64,000 bases of DNA. It comes from Atrichornis clamosus. Lineage: Eukaryota; Chordata; Aves; Passeriformes; Menuridae. The position numbers were made by a program, and so were the translations under genes. Positions within the stretch are counted from its first letter, which is position 1, and each line of letters starts with the position of its first letter. The notes under the pieces are model-generated. The model was not told the DNA's origin and ran no database searches. It worked only from the letters and a program-made list of their open reading frames with translations. Where the stretch lies: assembly GCA_013400975.1 (NCBI GenBank), contig WBMZ01012783.1, positions 186,001-250,000 on the forward strand, read 5' to 3'. Shown in pieces: positions 48,951 through 61,800 of this stretch.

Positions 48951-50249
48951 AATTAAAAAGTTGGAGTTAGATTTTCAGTAATATTTAGGTCTTTGAAAGG
49001 TGGAGGTAAAATTATCAGTACAGTTTAGCTGCTTCTCATTGATTTCATGACAGGCTGATATCCGACAACTTAACATCGTGTTTGAAAACCTGAGAAGATC
49101 TCTCTCTCTGAGGGTTTTAAATTACATTGAATATCTGGCCACACATACATGGCCATATATATAAACCACAGTACTTTACACTTTAATAAACATAATTCAT
49201 GGGACAAGATAGAAGGGCTCTTTAGAAGACCATAAGTATCCCCTTTTCATTGCACTATCTAATAAGAAACTAACATGTCTTTGTTTGGATGGGCGTTTAT
49301 TTTCCTAACTCAAACATCTTGCAAATGAACCCTAAAGCTAATATCTGGGGGTAGAAAGAGTCCACCGTTCTAAGCACCAACCCTCAAAAGTGCCTTGATC
49401 TCATAATCTAATTTAACTTTTAAAAAGCATCATAAATGACAGAAAGCTATCACAGTTATGTGTGAGAAAACATTTTAAGTGCCATCTTTAATGACATTTT
49501 AACAGGAATTAATACAAACTTCCAACTTATGGCTATGAAAACTCTTCATTTAGTGATTTGGTAATTATATAGCATAGAGGAACATATAATATGTTCTGGA
49601 GAATATTAGATTTCCAGGTGTTTTAGGTAAAAATTTTGACGGAGTTCAGTAACAATCCCCAAATTAAGTTTTACTTTAGCTTTCCTCTCCTGATAATTAC
49701 ATAATTGTTCTTCTTTTTACTGCTGAGCAGAAGGTAAGTAGGAGTAAAATTACAAAACACATAGAAATATGTTATTATTTTTGCTGTGAAAAAAAAAAAA
49801 GTTAGAGAAGCAGAAAGAGCAACACTAGAAAGAAATACATTTCCTTCCACCCTCACTTGAAATTTCCCAGTATGCGTACCACTACTACATCCCACCATCT
49901 CATAATAAAGGATAAGCCAGATATATATGTTCCATTAAATACTTAGAAATTTCTTAGTAAACTTTCTTCACTTTGCAGGTGGGAATGCAATAGAAACAGA
50001 GTACTTCAAATTGTCATATATTTTTGAGGGAAATTTGAATTTTAAAATAAATCTAAGTAACTCTACCATACAAATTTTATTCCTCTAATCAGTGAACTAG
50101 GATGGAAGAAGAGAAACAGGTATCATTCACTTCAGCTTAAGCAGGGTTTTCATCACTGTCTCTCACAATACTTGTGCATCCAAGTTAGGATATAATGGTT
50201 TGGATGAACATACAAGAGGTAAAAAAAAAAAGGCTTGGATGATCAGAAC
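48951..50249. other. Unique AT-rich DNA
   Basis: No gene or repeat family recognised. A 12-base A tract at 49,789-49,800 and another before 50,232 are isolated. Confidence 0.45.
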
Positions 50250-51225
50250 TAGAGGGCCGTGTTTAATGGGTTGTGTTCTACCTGTGTGTTGGTAACAAAA
50301 GGGCAACTGCAGGGGCCTGTACTGGGACCTGTCCTAGCCAACACCTCTATCAATTACCTGTAGGATACAATGGAGTGCACACCTATCAAGTGTACAGAGG
50401 ACACCAAATTAGGTGGGAACCTGTTGATACTCTTGAGAGAAGGGTCCCAACCAGAAGGACTGGAACAGGCTGGAAGAATGGTTAGACAGGAAATTTCTGA
50501 AACTGAGCAAGGAAAAGTGTCAAGTGCTGCCCCTGGGACAGAGGAGGACCAGCGACGGCACAGATTTTGGACAGACATGTTGGGAGCAGCCCTGAGGGAA
50601 AGTCCCTGGGGCTGATAGGCAGTGAGCTGAGCCCCAGAGAGTAAGGTGGCCAAGAGCTCCCTGGGCTGTGTGAAGAGGAACACGGGCAACTACTACAGGC
50701 AGTGATCATCTCCCTCTCCCCAGTACTCTGTACTAGACCACATCTGTAATACTGTGTCCAGTTTGGAGATCTCCTGTGCAAGAAAGAATTCAGCAAATTG
50801 GAGCAAGTTCAGCAGGATGGAGGAGGCCAGAGCACTTGCCCTGTTAGGAGACATTGAGGGACTGCAACAGGTTCATCCTGAATACAAGGGAACTTTGGGG
50901 ACTCCTAACAATAGCCCCCACTGTTGCCTATTGGGAGATTTTCAGGACTACAGTCAGGCTCTCTACAGCCACACATGGTGTGGGAACGAGATTCAATGGC
51001 TTGAACAGGAACTAGAGATGTTCAGGTTGGATATATGGAAAAAATTGCTGACTCTGAGGACAGCCCAGCAGTGGGACAGGCTGCCCAGACCAGCTCTGTA
51101 TTCTCCATCTGTGGAGGGTTTCAAAACTCAACAGGTTAAAGCCCTGAGCAGCCACATATGACATCAGAGCTGTCCCTGCCCTGAGCAGGAGGAGGGACTA
51201 GAGACTTCCTGAGGTCCTGTCTGAA
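50250..51225 (+). mobile_element. CR1 LINE, about 1 kb, with reverse-transcriptase remnant, plus orientation
   Basis: The longest LINE piece in the window. It opens with the GxVLGPVL region of the reverse transcriptase (AGGGGCCTGTACTGGGACCT) and continues through the palm motif. There the usual catalytic Asp-Asp block before TKLGG is decayed to EDTKLGG (50,397-50,417). It then runs through CACATCTGTAATACTGTGTCC, AGCAGGATGGAGGAGGCCAG and GGCTTGAACAGGAACTAGAG, and on through the 3' UTR (CAGCAGTGGGACAGGCTGCC, GAGGGTTTCAAAACTCAACA) to a degraded end near 51,225. Multiple frameshifts and in-frame stops make it dead. The short frames of 81-135 codons within it are LINE fragments. Confidence 0.92.
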
Positions 51226-54200
51226 AATGAATTGGTTTTGATTCTGAGAAACATTAGGCAATAATAATGATAGTTCAGCTGCTCCCCAGCCATCCTTAAA
51301 TGTGCAATTACAAAGACCAATGTCTTAAATTGGTCTTTCAAACTACAAACAAACAAAAAGACAAGAGGAGTTGTTTGATCTCCAATTTCACGAGCTATCT
51401 TTAGCTATAAAGGCTGAGAACTGTAATGTGCAAGCCTTTTGAAGCCTGCCTCCATAATATCTGCCAGGTCAGAGGATCAGTCTGAAGGCTAAAAAATTCA
51501 TGTCTTGAATAAAAATCTTCCTTGGCAGGCATATCACAGCATTCCATCAGTTACACTGATATTGGAAAGGTTAATTTTGCTTCTCACCCAGTGCAGTCAT
51601 TGTTCTCATCTATTGATAATTCAGTCAATCCAGTAATTCACCTGGATTTCTTTAGATATTATTAATTCCCTGAGATATTTATTCTCCATCTCATTAAATA
51701 AAATTAGTTTCAAATGCAATTAGGCTGGCTTAAATTGTATTACTTTTTACTTTTACAAGCAATGGATGTAAACAATCTTTCTGTTTCTAAAGCTCTATAT
51801 CAGGGTATGATTGACCACCTTCATTTGATAAATATCAGAAGAGCAATAACTTCTGATTCACTCAGAACATGTTAAGATCTGGAGTAAATATGGCTACCTA
51901 CTTAATATTGCCTACTACTAAATGGTGTTTTAAATAGTCTGGCATTAATTTTTTGGTCTACTTGTACAACCCAACTCAAGTAAGGGGGGTGGTGTATTTT
52001 TCAGGCACTTATGCACAATTTAGTCACTAGTAGCACTTACATCACTACTTTAATATTTTTTTTTTAAAACAACGTGCACATAAGCAATTATCTTTACTTA
52101 AGACAATGACTTTAAGAGAACCAACTACAACAAGCATAAAAAAGTACATACTGTTTTACAGTCCTTATGCTTTATTGCTAATTTAATTAGCTCCCATTTA
52201 CCCACAAACCCAGCTTGATGGATATATTCTCTCCTTTATTATCTCAATTAGCACCCTGCAACATGATGCTTCCTAAGATTATCTCTTCTGTTGCAGATGA
52301 CAATGCTCCTCAATGGTCATATTCAGGAATATATAAGGCTCACTAGAGGTGGTCTTTGGCAGCTCTTCCCAGCTTCTTCTTCCCTGAGGCTAAGGATGAG
52401 ACTGTAACAATTAACAGGACCCTGAAAATTAGTCCAAAATTACCTCTGTAGGTGGAGAAGAGAGCTTTGAGTCATCAATAAACAGCTCCAAATGTAGTTC
52501 TCCAGAAGTTTTAGTTTTATCTATCAATATTTAAAAAGCCAACATATTGAAATGCATGTATTTTTCTTTTGTTTGCAGTGGCACTGCAAAGATTTGGGGA
52601 AAAAAAAGACCTGTTCGTCTTTGTTGAAAACAGAAAAAGGATGGTCATCTTCACTCCTGCTAACTTTCATAATCTCATGTTCAGAGAAACCTAGTATCGC
52701 CAGTAATATCCAGGAGCTACATATTCTAAAATAAAGGAAAAAAATCCACACTTTCACAGTAAACATCTAGTGCTGGTCCTGACAATTCCTAATTACTAAC
52801 AAGGATAAATTACAACCTGTCTAGTGTGTACCTAAACCCAAATATTACTGTAGCTATGGCTATTCAGTTTCAACAAAATGTGCACAACAAACACAGCCTT
52901 TTATTTGTCTCCACTTCTGACAAAGCCATTTCATTGCTAGAGTGCATTATTCACTGTATAATTCGCATAAAGAAACATCACACTTATATATTTGCCATTT
53001 GTGGTGACTACATGATTTCATGTCACAACTGATGACTAACTGGAGGTGTTTCCATACTCTTTTCTTAGTGCAAATACCAAAATTTTCAAAAAGAGCCTAA
53101 TATTTACCTTTCAGTTTGGCTCTCAGTCTTCCACTTAGTCACAGAGAATTTTTCCCTTTTGCCTGTACATAGGTCCCTCCAACTGCAGCAGCATGTCTGC
53201 ATTCAGAACTGGAATATAAAATCCAAGGCAGCAAGGATACCAGCCTCTTTCACAACACCTTCTCTGTGACTGCCCAGATTAAATATTTGTAAAACTAACC
53301 AAATAAATCCCCTAGGACTCCTAAACTTGAAATTCTATGAGTCTCTGGACTGTAGCAGAATTGATTCACCTTTGTTTGCAGACTGTTTTCCCTTCATAGA
53401 ATTCTTTCTGAACATAACTTGGTGTCTAAATTGAGCATATCCTTATGCACCAGTTGAAAGCATTTTACATAATATATAAACAATTATACAGGCTTGTATG
53501 ATGTATTATGGAAAAAGTTTTGGTTTTTGTTGGAACAGGAATCATTAGTAATACGTTAGCTGACTGACACTTAGAGAAGAATGTTCAACAGAAGATATTT
53601 GGTGAATTTTCTGGAAAATCTTCTCTGTTATGTTAGGTGTGAACAGAATGCATGCAGAAAACTTCCTTACCATAGATGAAACAAAGACACCATGCAATCT
53701 GAACTGAGAATTAGTGTTCTCAGGAAATCAATTGCTTCCTGATTAATTAGCATACAGCTGTTAATCACTCTCTAAATTGTTGTTACAACCAGACATAACT
53801 CTGCCAATACACTTCACTAGGAATTACTTAATTGCCTGCTCACTTTAAATTCTCTGTAAAAAGATCATCAAACACAGAAATAAAAAAGACAGGCCTAAAA
53901 GAGAAAATCTCTCAGTTTTCTAGCTGATTTGGGGACTGAGTTTATTCTCAGGCCTAGGCAAATAGCAGATGAACAAATACAAGAATTCAGTTCTGCAGTA
54001 CTTAGACTTTTACAAGATATAGTAAAAGCCTATTTTTACTTCTGTCATGACAGGCTTCTTTAAATCCTAATTAAAAATAAATGAAATTCTAGTATATAGA
54101 AAGAATTATAAAATATATATAAAGAGAGATAAAATTCCAATGTTAAATATTACCACCTTGCCCTCCTCTGCTCCCTTACTGCCCTAAGGTAAACATGTGA

Positions 54201-55284
54201 ATCCACTACTACATTTAAATCCTAGCTATCACCTGGGAACTTTAGAAAGCAGATGAGTGTTTTCCACTGAAGTTGCTATTAGGGATATTGTCAAAGCAAA
54301 ACAAATGGAAAAAATTATTTGGGAGCACTTGGTGTTATATTGCATTGCACTTCTTTATTATGCTTTACCTACTAATAAAATATAATTTTATTTTTGCAGG
54401 AACTTTTATCAGAGAAACAGAAAAATGAACAAGAGAGAGGAATTGAACTCTTTATGGGAAAAAATTTAACCTTTTTTTCCCAATTTTTTTTAAAGAGTGT
54501 TAACGATGCAGACAAATATAGCAAGGTTGTCACAGCTGATAAACTCTATAGAGAAAAAAGCTATGACATCAGAAGTGCTGTGAGTTTGTTAAGGGTCAGA
54601 GAGGAGGCTTATAAATAAAGGCAGAAATAACATTAGAAAGTATTACATGGGGTTCCCCTTGACTATACACTAGTTTTATTTATTCCCCCTTTGTGACAAT
54701 CAGAGCCATCAGAAACTAACATTAAAAACTCATTGGTGCTTTGGAGGATTCTTCTGGCTTTACTGTTTTTGGCACTGTGTCCATCAGAAACTAGGCCTGG
54801 GGAAACCCATCCAGCAAACACAAGAATGAAAAAAATCCCTTCCTCCAAAATGCAAATTAACAGGAATGTACCCATTTTGAAGTCATTTCAAGACCACGGC
54901 AAATAGCTAATAATACCAAAAGTATTTTGCCTCATTTCCTAACAGGTTGCTTTTTTAACTATAGCATTAATTTGGGTAAAATAGGGTGTGAATGTTAAGT
55001 GTAATAGCTGTCCTTGAATAAAACTAGGTGGCTACACTTCATAAGAAGCATTAAAAGTGCATGAAAACACATATTGCAAAAAAAGTACCTTTCTACTATT
55101 AAGTTCAGTCCATTTAATAGTCAGTTTGTCAGTGTTTTGTCTAAATCAAAACCAGAACATTGCTGCAAACTAATAAAGTTAAGATGGTTTTAATCTACGT
55201 TCCTTAAGTCTTTTCTTAAAAATGAAGAATCTGTACTGTGTACTCAACTACCTTCCACATCAAATCTGTCTATAGCAACATCCT
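51226..55284. other. Unique AT-rich DNA
   Basis: No gene or repeat family recognised. An acceptor-like TTTTATTTTTGCAG before 54,400 leads into a 74-codon Lys/Glu-rich frame, but with no donor and no recognisable protein. Confidence 0.45.
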
Positions 55285-55470
55285 AAATCACAGAATTTTT
55301 TAGGTTGGAAAAGACCTCTAAGATCATTGAGTCCAACCATTAACCTGGCACTGCCAAGTCCACCACTAAACCATGTCCCCAAGTGCCACATCTACCCATA
55401 TATTAAATACTTCAGGGATGGTGACTCAACTACTTCAAATTTTGATACAGTTCTTCCTAACATAGTTTAA
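55285..55470 (-). mobile_element. CR1 LINE 3' end, minus orientation
   Basis: AAATCACAGAATTTTTTAGG, TTGGAAAAGACCTCTAAGAT, CATTGAGTCCAACCATTAAC, TGGCACTGCCAAGTCCACCA, AACCATGTCCCCAAGTGCCA and CAGGGATGGTGACTCAACTA are a clear CR1 tail. Similarity fades after about 55,435. Confidence 0.92.
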
Positions 55471-56076
55471 ATGAAGTTTGAATTAAAACTTCCAGTCCAA
55501 TTAATTGATTTAATTGCCTGCAACAACTGATGCTACAGTATTTTCCAAACAAACAGATAAAGAAACACCTTGAAACGTTTATGTCACATCTGAAGCAGCA
55601 ACCAAATGAACCATGCAGTAGGAATGCTAAATGTAAGGGTAACGCTGGAAAGAAGATGAAATCTTGTCATAACACACAGGAACTGGGTAACTTGTTTCTG
55701 TACAGGTTTTGACACACTTCATAACAAGGGGATTTGCTGTAGGTCTTCTAAGTATCAGGCATACAGGAATGTTAAGTGAATAACAGAAAACTAAACAAGA
55801 AAACAAGATGCAGAGCAATCACGACAATTTCCCTAATAGTAAATACATTTTCCTTTCTGAAATGTAAATGTTGCAATCTAGTATCTGTTCCAAACTGATG
55901 TTAGATTAATAAAGAGAAGCTTATCTACTAACAAATTAAGAAAATATTTGTTTGTGTGGTTGCTTTGCTTGTTTGTTTCTCAAACCTTTTTCACATGATT
56001 GGTACTAAGATAGAAAAAACCATTGGTTTAGGCAGAGTAGAGAAAAAGAAAACATGAGTTTAATGACAACTTCAGA
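55471..56076. other. Unique AT-rich spacer between two CR1 tails
   Basis: Nothing recognisable. Short open frames only. Confidence 0.5.
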
Positions 56077-56218
56077 CTCACAGAATAATTTGGGTTGGAA
56101 GGGATCATCTAGTAAAGATCATCTAGTTCCAACCCTCCTGTCATGGACAGGAATATTTTTTTACTAGTCCAGGTTGCTTAGAGCTGCAGCCAATCTGGCC
56201 TTGAACACTTCCAGGGAC
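56077..56218 (-). mobile_element. CR1 LINE 3' end, minus orientation, with internal 14-bp duplication
   Basis: TCACAGAATAATTTGGGTTG, CAACCCTCCTGTCATGGACA, CCAGGTTGCTTAGAGCTGCA and CAATCTGGCCTTGAACACTT are CR1 tail landmarks. The GATCATCTAGT motif, normally single, occurs twice (56,103 and 56,117). Confidence 0.92.
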
Positions 56219-58489
56219 TTATTTTTCTTTGATTTATCTAGGCAGAAAGGTATTCTCATCTTTGAGAAAAGATTAAATGGTTTTGTTGCTATACTCTTAA
56301 CTCAGTAGTATTAGTTTCTTAATTGTCATTTAAACAAGGGATTTGAATGCTTAGGCACATTGTTTCAGGCTCAGCAATATTAGTAAAGTACATTTAGAAT
56401 TAGGATCTTGATGCTCTGGGTAGAGATAGATTCAAGCACATATTTAAAGTGATTACCAAAGGAGTGTCATCAGGCTGAGGTTTGGGCAGGGCTTCTGCAG
56501 TAACTCCTTTTATCTTCTCAGATTAGCCTCTTACTGTGATGGAAGAACCACATTAAGGGTCCAGATCATGGAATGGTGTCAAGGTAACAGGTTTCCTCTC
56601 TCTTCCATCTATTTCACTGAGTTGCCAGTTATATTGCTATCTCATGATCTCCATTGTTACTGGAGTGCTGTATTCACAGTAACTCCTACTATGCCCATAG
56701 ACCTGAATTTCTGGGTCTAGATATTATCCCATACCATGTTCTGATCCCCGAGACTTCTTTCCCTCTACTCATAAGTAGCAGCAAGCCTGTAAATGGCATG
56801 TGGCATGGCAGGTACCTGTTCTAGACAGCCCAAATGGCAGACTCCACATACCAGCCATCACAAATTAAGCATGAAGCATCCACACTCTCCTTTATTATTG
56901 TAGCATCTTCAGTACCTGGGAGTAACACCTCTCCTTAATTTTTCTGGTTCATGTCTTGGGCAAAGCAACAAAACCTCCTAAGGAGTTTATCATATAGACA
57001 CCTGCTTTTGTCTTTTTGTAGTACATAGTTGTCCTAAGGGTCCTTTCTGTTCAAGTCTGCGTAAGAAGGTGTTGCAACTGTCTGCAGTTTGAATGAAAAA
57101 ATATTTGGAATTTACAACATTTGCAACTTAACCTGTCCTTCATTCTCCCTGCAGTTTACCTCTGATGGTATTTCCAACAGAAGCTTTTGTCTTCAGTAAG
57201 GATTATAAAAATCTGTGGTAAAATCTCTTCCACTTCTAGCATATTATCAAGAAACAGCACCAGAACTACAATCCAGGATGCAATAAAGTGTGAAATCGGA
57301 TGTAAGGAATTAGGTCAGTGTGACCTAACTCATCCTTCCTAATTAACTATTTTTTTTTTGCCATAGTTTATGAGTGTTAATAATAGAAAATTGCATGAAA
57401 CTGAGGTTTTAGTGTTTGCAAATTATATAAAAAGCTTATTGGTTTTAAGATAAATAAAATGCCTATAAAGGGAGTAGGTTTTAATGTGTCTGAATAGAGG
57501 TATTTTAATATTTCTGTTAGTAGCAGAAAAATCCCAGATCAACTGCAGTATTTCAGTGTCTTCCTAAAACTACTGCTGGAAGCTTGTGACTTCTATCTAA
57601 TTTATTGCTGAATGCAGTAGAAGTAATAGAAATATGCAATAAACAAGCAAGGTTAAAGCCAGGCTGACAGTTCACCTATTCCCTGTGCTTGTTGGAGATG
57701 AATGTTTTTGTCTAGACATTTGCCCTCTTTTGATATCATGACATGACAAGTATTTGTTGAGAACAAATATTTAAAGACAAGGTGCCAAGGCTAAGAGGCC
57801 ACAAATACAGCTCCTGTTTTTACACATAAATATAGAAATTATTTCATTCTTTTAGCAGAAGGACGCTTGTTGCAAAATTAATTTTTCTGTGTTCTTTTTC
57901 TGTTTAAAATATGTTTCTCTAAATGCCTACCATTCATTTGCAGGCAGAGTAATAGTGATAAATTTATGGTCCCATGAAAAACATGGAAAAAGTAATGAAG
58001 AAAGACATCAGCCTTTAAAGAATAATTTCATGCTTCTATTTTATATTATAAAAAGTAATGCTTCTACATACTAAACATTGCCAGACGTATTTTGTAATAA
58101 AATAATTTCAAGTGTGCAGCTAGAAATAGTGAGTTAAAATTAAATTGGCAAGACATAAAATTTGCTTTCCAGTGTTTTCTGGTAACTGAGAGCAAAGTCT
58201 GGAGTAAAGATTTTTGTCTCATGTAGATTACATGTTGAGGAGTAATTGCTATTAAAAAGACCCCATAGTCTGCTTATCTTATTATTATTCATTATCTCTA
58301 AGTATAGGACTCTCAGCACTGAGGATGTGTGTTTGTATCATAAATAAAATCCTGCTAATGAGAAGTTTATAGAACTAAAGCAATCTAATTAAATACCTTA
58401 TTTAATTAATGTATCTATTCATTTTCTTCTTCATTTAGCTACATGTCTTTTTTGTTGTTTTATTATCTCTCTGTCATGAATATGTGTTT
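56219..58489. other. Unique AT-rich DNA
   Basis: No gene or repeat family recognised. The region 56,480-57,060 is slightly less AT-rich without any exon-like frame. Confidence 0.45.
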
Positions 58490-58816
58490 ACAGAAAATGG
58501 AATGGTTTGAGTTGGAAGGGACCTTAAACTTCATCTCATTCCTTGGGCAGAATATCTTTCACAAGATCAAAGCTGTTCTAGGTTCCATTCAACCTGGCCT
58601 CTATTGTTTGCGGGGGTTGGACATACACAACTTCTTGGGGCAACCTGTCCCACTGCCTTAGCACCCTCACAGTAAAGAATTTCTTCCTCATATCTAGTCT
58701 AAACCTACCCTCTTTCAATTTAAAGACATTACCCTTTTCTCGTCACTACATGTCCTTGTAAACAGAAGTCCCTCTCTAGCTCTCTTGTTGGCCCCTTTAG
58801 GTACTTTACGGAGACC
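58490..58816 (-). mobile_element. CR1 LINE 3' end, about 0.33 kb, minus orientation
   Basis: ATGGTTTGAGTTGGAAGGGA, TCCATTCAACCTGGCCTCTA, GGGGCAACCTGTCCCACTGC, TAAAGAATTTCTTCCTCATA, TCTAGTCTAAACCTACCCTC and TCTCTTGTTGGCCCCTTTAG are consecutive CR1 landmarks. The 72-codon frame at 58,443-58,661 is an accident of this LINE. Confidence 0.93.
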
Positions 58817-61800
58817 AATGAATCAAAAGAAGAAATAGAAGGGGAGGACATAATCTTTGAAGTTGTTCCTCTGGAGACCATAGGGCCACTGTGCCGTTAA
58901 ATCCTTTTCAGAAGTCTTCAGGTGTTGTCTGATGACTTGTCGTGTCTCTAGTCCACATTATTCCCATGACAAGATAATTGTAAAATTTCACTTTCAAGGC
59001 AGGACTTTGCAAACATTTCCAAAAAACAGTTGTTTGTTTATTTGTTTTTCAATTTTCATGTTTGCTGGTCTTCCATGTTTGAATAGTTTTCTAGTTCTAC
59101 ATATCTTTCTTTTCATAAATAAGGAGCTCTGCCAAGTCTTGCTAGTTTTGTACAAAATTGCTGAAAATACATCCTAAAACTACTCCTTTGTAGTTGGTTG
59201 GTACAGCTAATGTTGAGTTCTTTGAGGAATAGAAAATATTTAAGAATGAGATTTTTGATACTCAACTTGATACCTTTAGGTATACTCTTCTCATTAGAAA
59301 TGGATGAAAAAAGTTCTTTCAAGAGTAAGGGGACCATTTTTCAGAAGATCATATTTGCATCTTAGGAAGAACACAATCCCTATCCTGAAACATTGAGCAG
59401 CCAAATTAATATCTACTTCTGGAAGAAAGGCAAATTGTTTTAGTGAAGCAATAGCAATCATACTGAAAATATTGCAAAGAATATGAGTATTGGAATGCCT
59501 GAGAGACAATGAAATACCCAGTAAATTTTACCAGAGGTCATCTGTCAGACTGAATGCCCACATTTGGGCATCCTGCATCAAATACCTTGTTTTTTGGAAA
59601 ATCACACATGAAAAACAAGTAAAACACTGGTGAAAAACACTGAAAGGAGCAACAGTCTTGTTGTCTTTGAAAATCCTCATCCTTGATATTTGCGGAGTAA
59701 ATTCCAAACATTTTGTGATGAAAGTTATCCATGAACTGTCAAAAGTTTTATTTATGATTTTAAAAGACACTTAAAAAACACGGAGGTGATTTGGTAATCT
59801 GTTTTATTCTCTAATTAGGGCTTTGGGATTTGCTGTCCCTTCTTGAAGCTGTTCCATATTAAGGAGTCCGCCTCTGCTGAGGATACAGGGAATGTTTCTC
59901 CAGGTTTCAGCACATCAAACCAGCTGCCCGTGTGAGGTAGGATTATACAGACCAAATGTCTGATTAGAGAGTTCCTCTCTCAAGTGGCAGCATGACCCAT
60001 CCCTAGCTCCTAATAATCAGGAAAATTTTCCTTTTCACTCTAAAAATAACCAATCAAAATTGAAAAAATTTCTTCAGCATGGTGCTTAATTTACAAGCTC
60101 CTGAAAATAAAATAATAAGCCCTAGAGATTTAAAAGCACTCTAAAATTATTATATTCCTGTTCCCTATGATATATTAAACCCAGGATAAGATGTGAAAAC
60201 TCAGCACAACAGTATACTGTGGAAAGTAAAAAACTGCTCTGCTGACTTCTTGGTACTGCAAGTTTAAATCATACTCCAGGGTCTTATGCATCAAATTGGG
60301 GGAATAATACAAATTGCATATTTATTGTTTTTCTCCTCCACAAACCACTACTGTCCTTCCTCTTTTCCCACTAAGTTCAGAAGTACCACTTTCTTCCCCC
60401 AAGGCAAAATTAAGGTCTTGGTTGAGCTAAAAATAACTCTTTCTAATTTAGCATTTTACCTCAGAGTAAGTGCATTAAAGAAGAAATCTCTTAGTGGCTT
60501 TCAAAATGAGATAGACTGAATTGACAAGTACTCTTCTGGGGCATCTGTCTCTTTCACTAAAAAAATAAAATTGTTTTGCCAACTTTTTCCCTCAGCTGTA
60601 ACCAAAATTAATGTAGAGTAAGTGTTCAGTTAGTTTATGGCAATTCTGCCCAAAAATCCTATTAAGCAATAATAGGATTTGTTTCTCAACTGCCAGTTTC
60701 TGTTTTGAAAATACACCCCGTGTTCTCTGAATTCTCAGAACAAATTCTGATTGATTTGTTTCTCATCTTTCTCCTTTGAAAATAAAGTTCTTGCTCTTTA
60801 CCATCTAAAGCATTTTGAGAGGTGACTAAACTGCAGCCACTCTGCTTGCTTTTCAGATTTATAGAGTTTTGCCCACCAGAGGCTTAAATTACATGTCTAA
60901 CTCCAACCAAAAACTGACCTTTTGCAGTTCTTACCCTTAAAAGAAATATTCAATACAAGTTACTGCAAGAGGTTTATCTGTTTTCTTGTATTTTTATAAA
61001 TATTAGTACTAGAATAACATTATCTATAAACATTTTGGTTTTATATGTTCCATAGATCAAAGAAGATAGAGGGTCTTTGAAAGAGAAAACTCCTAGAGTT
61101 AAAAGTTTTTGTGTAAGATAAACAAGATAATGTCTACCACATCTGAAACAGACAGGATTTTTGCTTGGTGATTTTGAATGCTTATGGTATGAACATTAAA
61201 CCAATTGCCTTTCTTAATGCTGAAAATTTCATGCTTTAGCTTTCAAGAGGCTTAGGTAGCTATTTTCAGAAGTAAGCAAATGAATAACAGAATTAATCTT
61301 GTATTTCAGTTAGAAATAATTTTTTTAAAATAGGAGGAGGAAGGTGAAAGAAAGAAAGAAATGTTGTTTGAAATGATAAATGTGCATTCTCCCTCCGGTG
61401 GGTTTGTCAGACAAAACAACTTTAGTCCAAGAGCTAAAACATATTCTGCAGATGTAGTAGCAGAGAGCATTTTACGGAGCATCCCTACTTGAAAGGTGTG
61501 ATTTATTTGACAGATTTTCATAGTATATATTAAACACATAATAACTTCACATGTAAATGAAGTCCGTAGTCCTTATATTAAATTCCTGCACCTTACTTAA
61601 GTTCCTTCAGGTGCCTCCTTCTCGCTCTGGCCCACTGAAGTACTGAGCACTCCTTGTGTCCGTGGAGGTCATTACTACTGAAAGTGGATGATGAGCAGTG
61701 TCCTGTGGGACTCTTCATTTCAGGACACAATTTTCAGATTTCTCTGTAACTCACTGTTGAGTTTTTTGCGTCAGAGTAGGACATAACCTCTTCACTCTTT

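Noticed and set aside
50754..51161. 135-codon plus-strand frame
   Set aside because: It is part of a decayed CR1 LINE.
54394..54618. Acceptor-like TTTTTGCAG followed by a Lys/Glu-rich frame
   Set aside because: No donor in a sensible place, A-rich composition explains the charged peptide, and a T-rich tract interrupts it.
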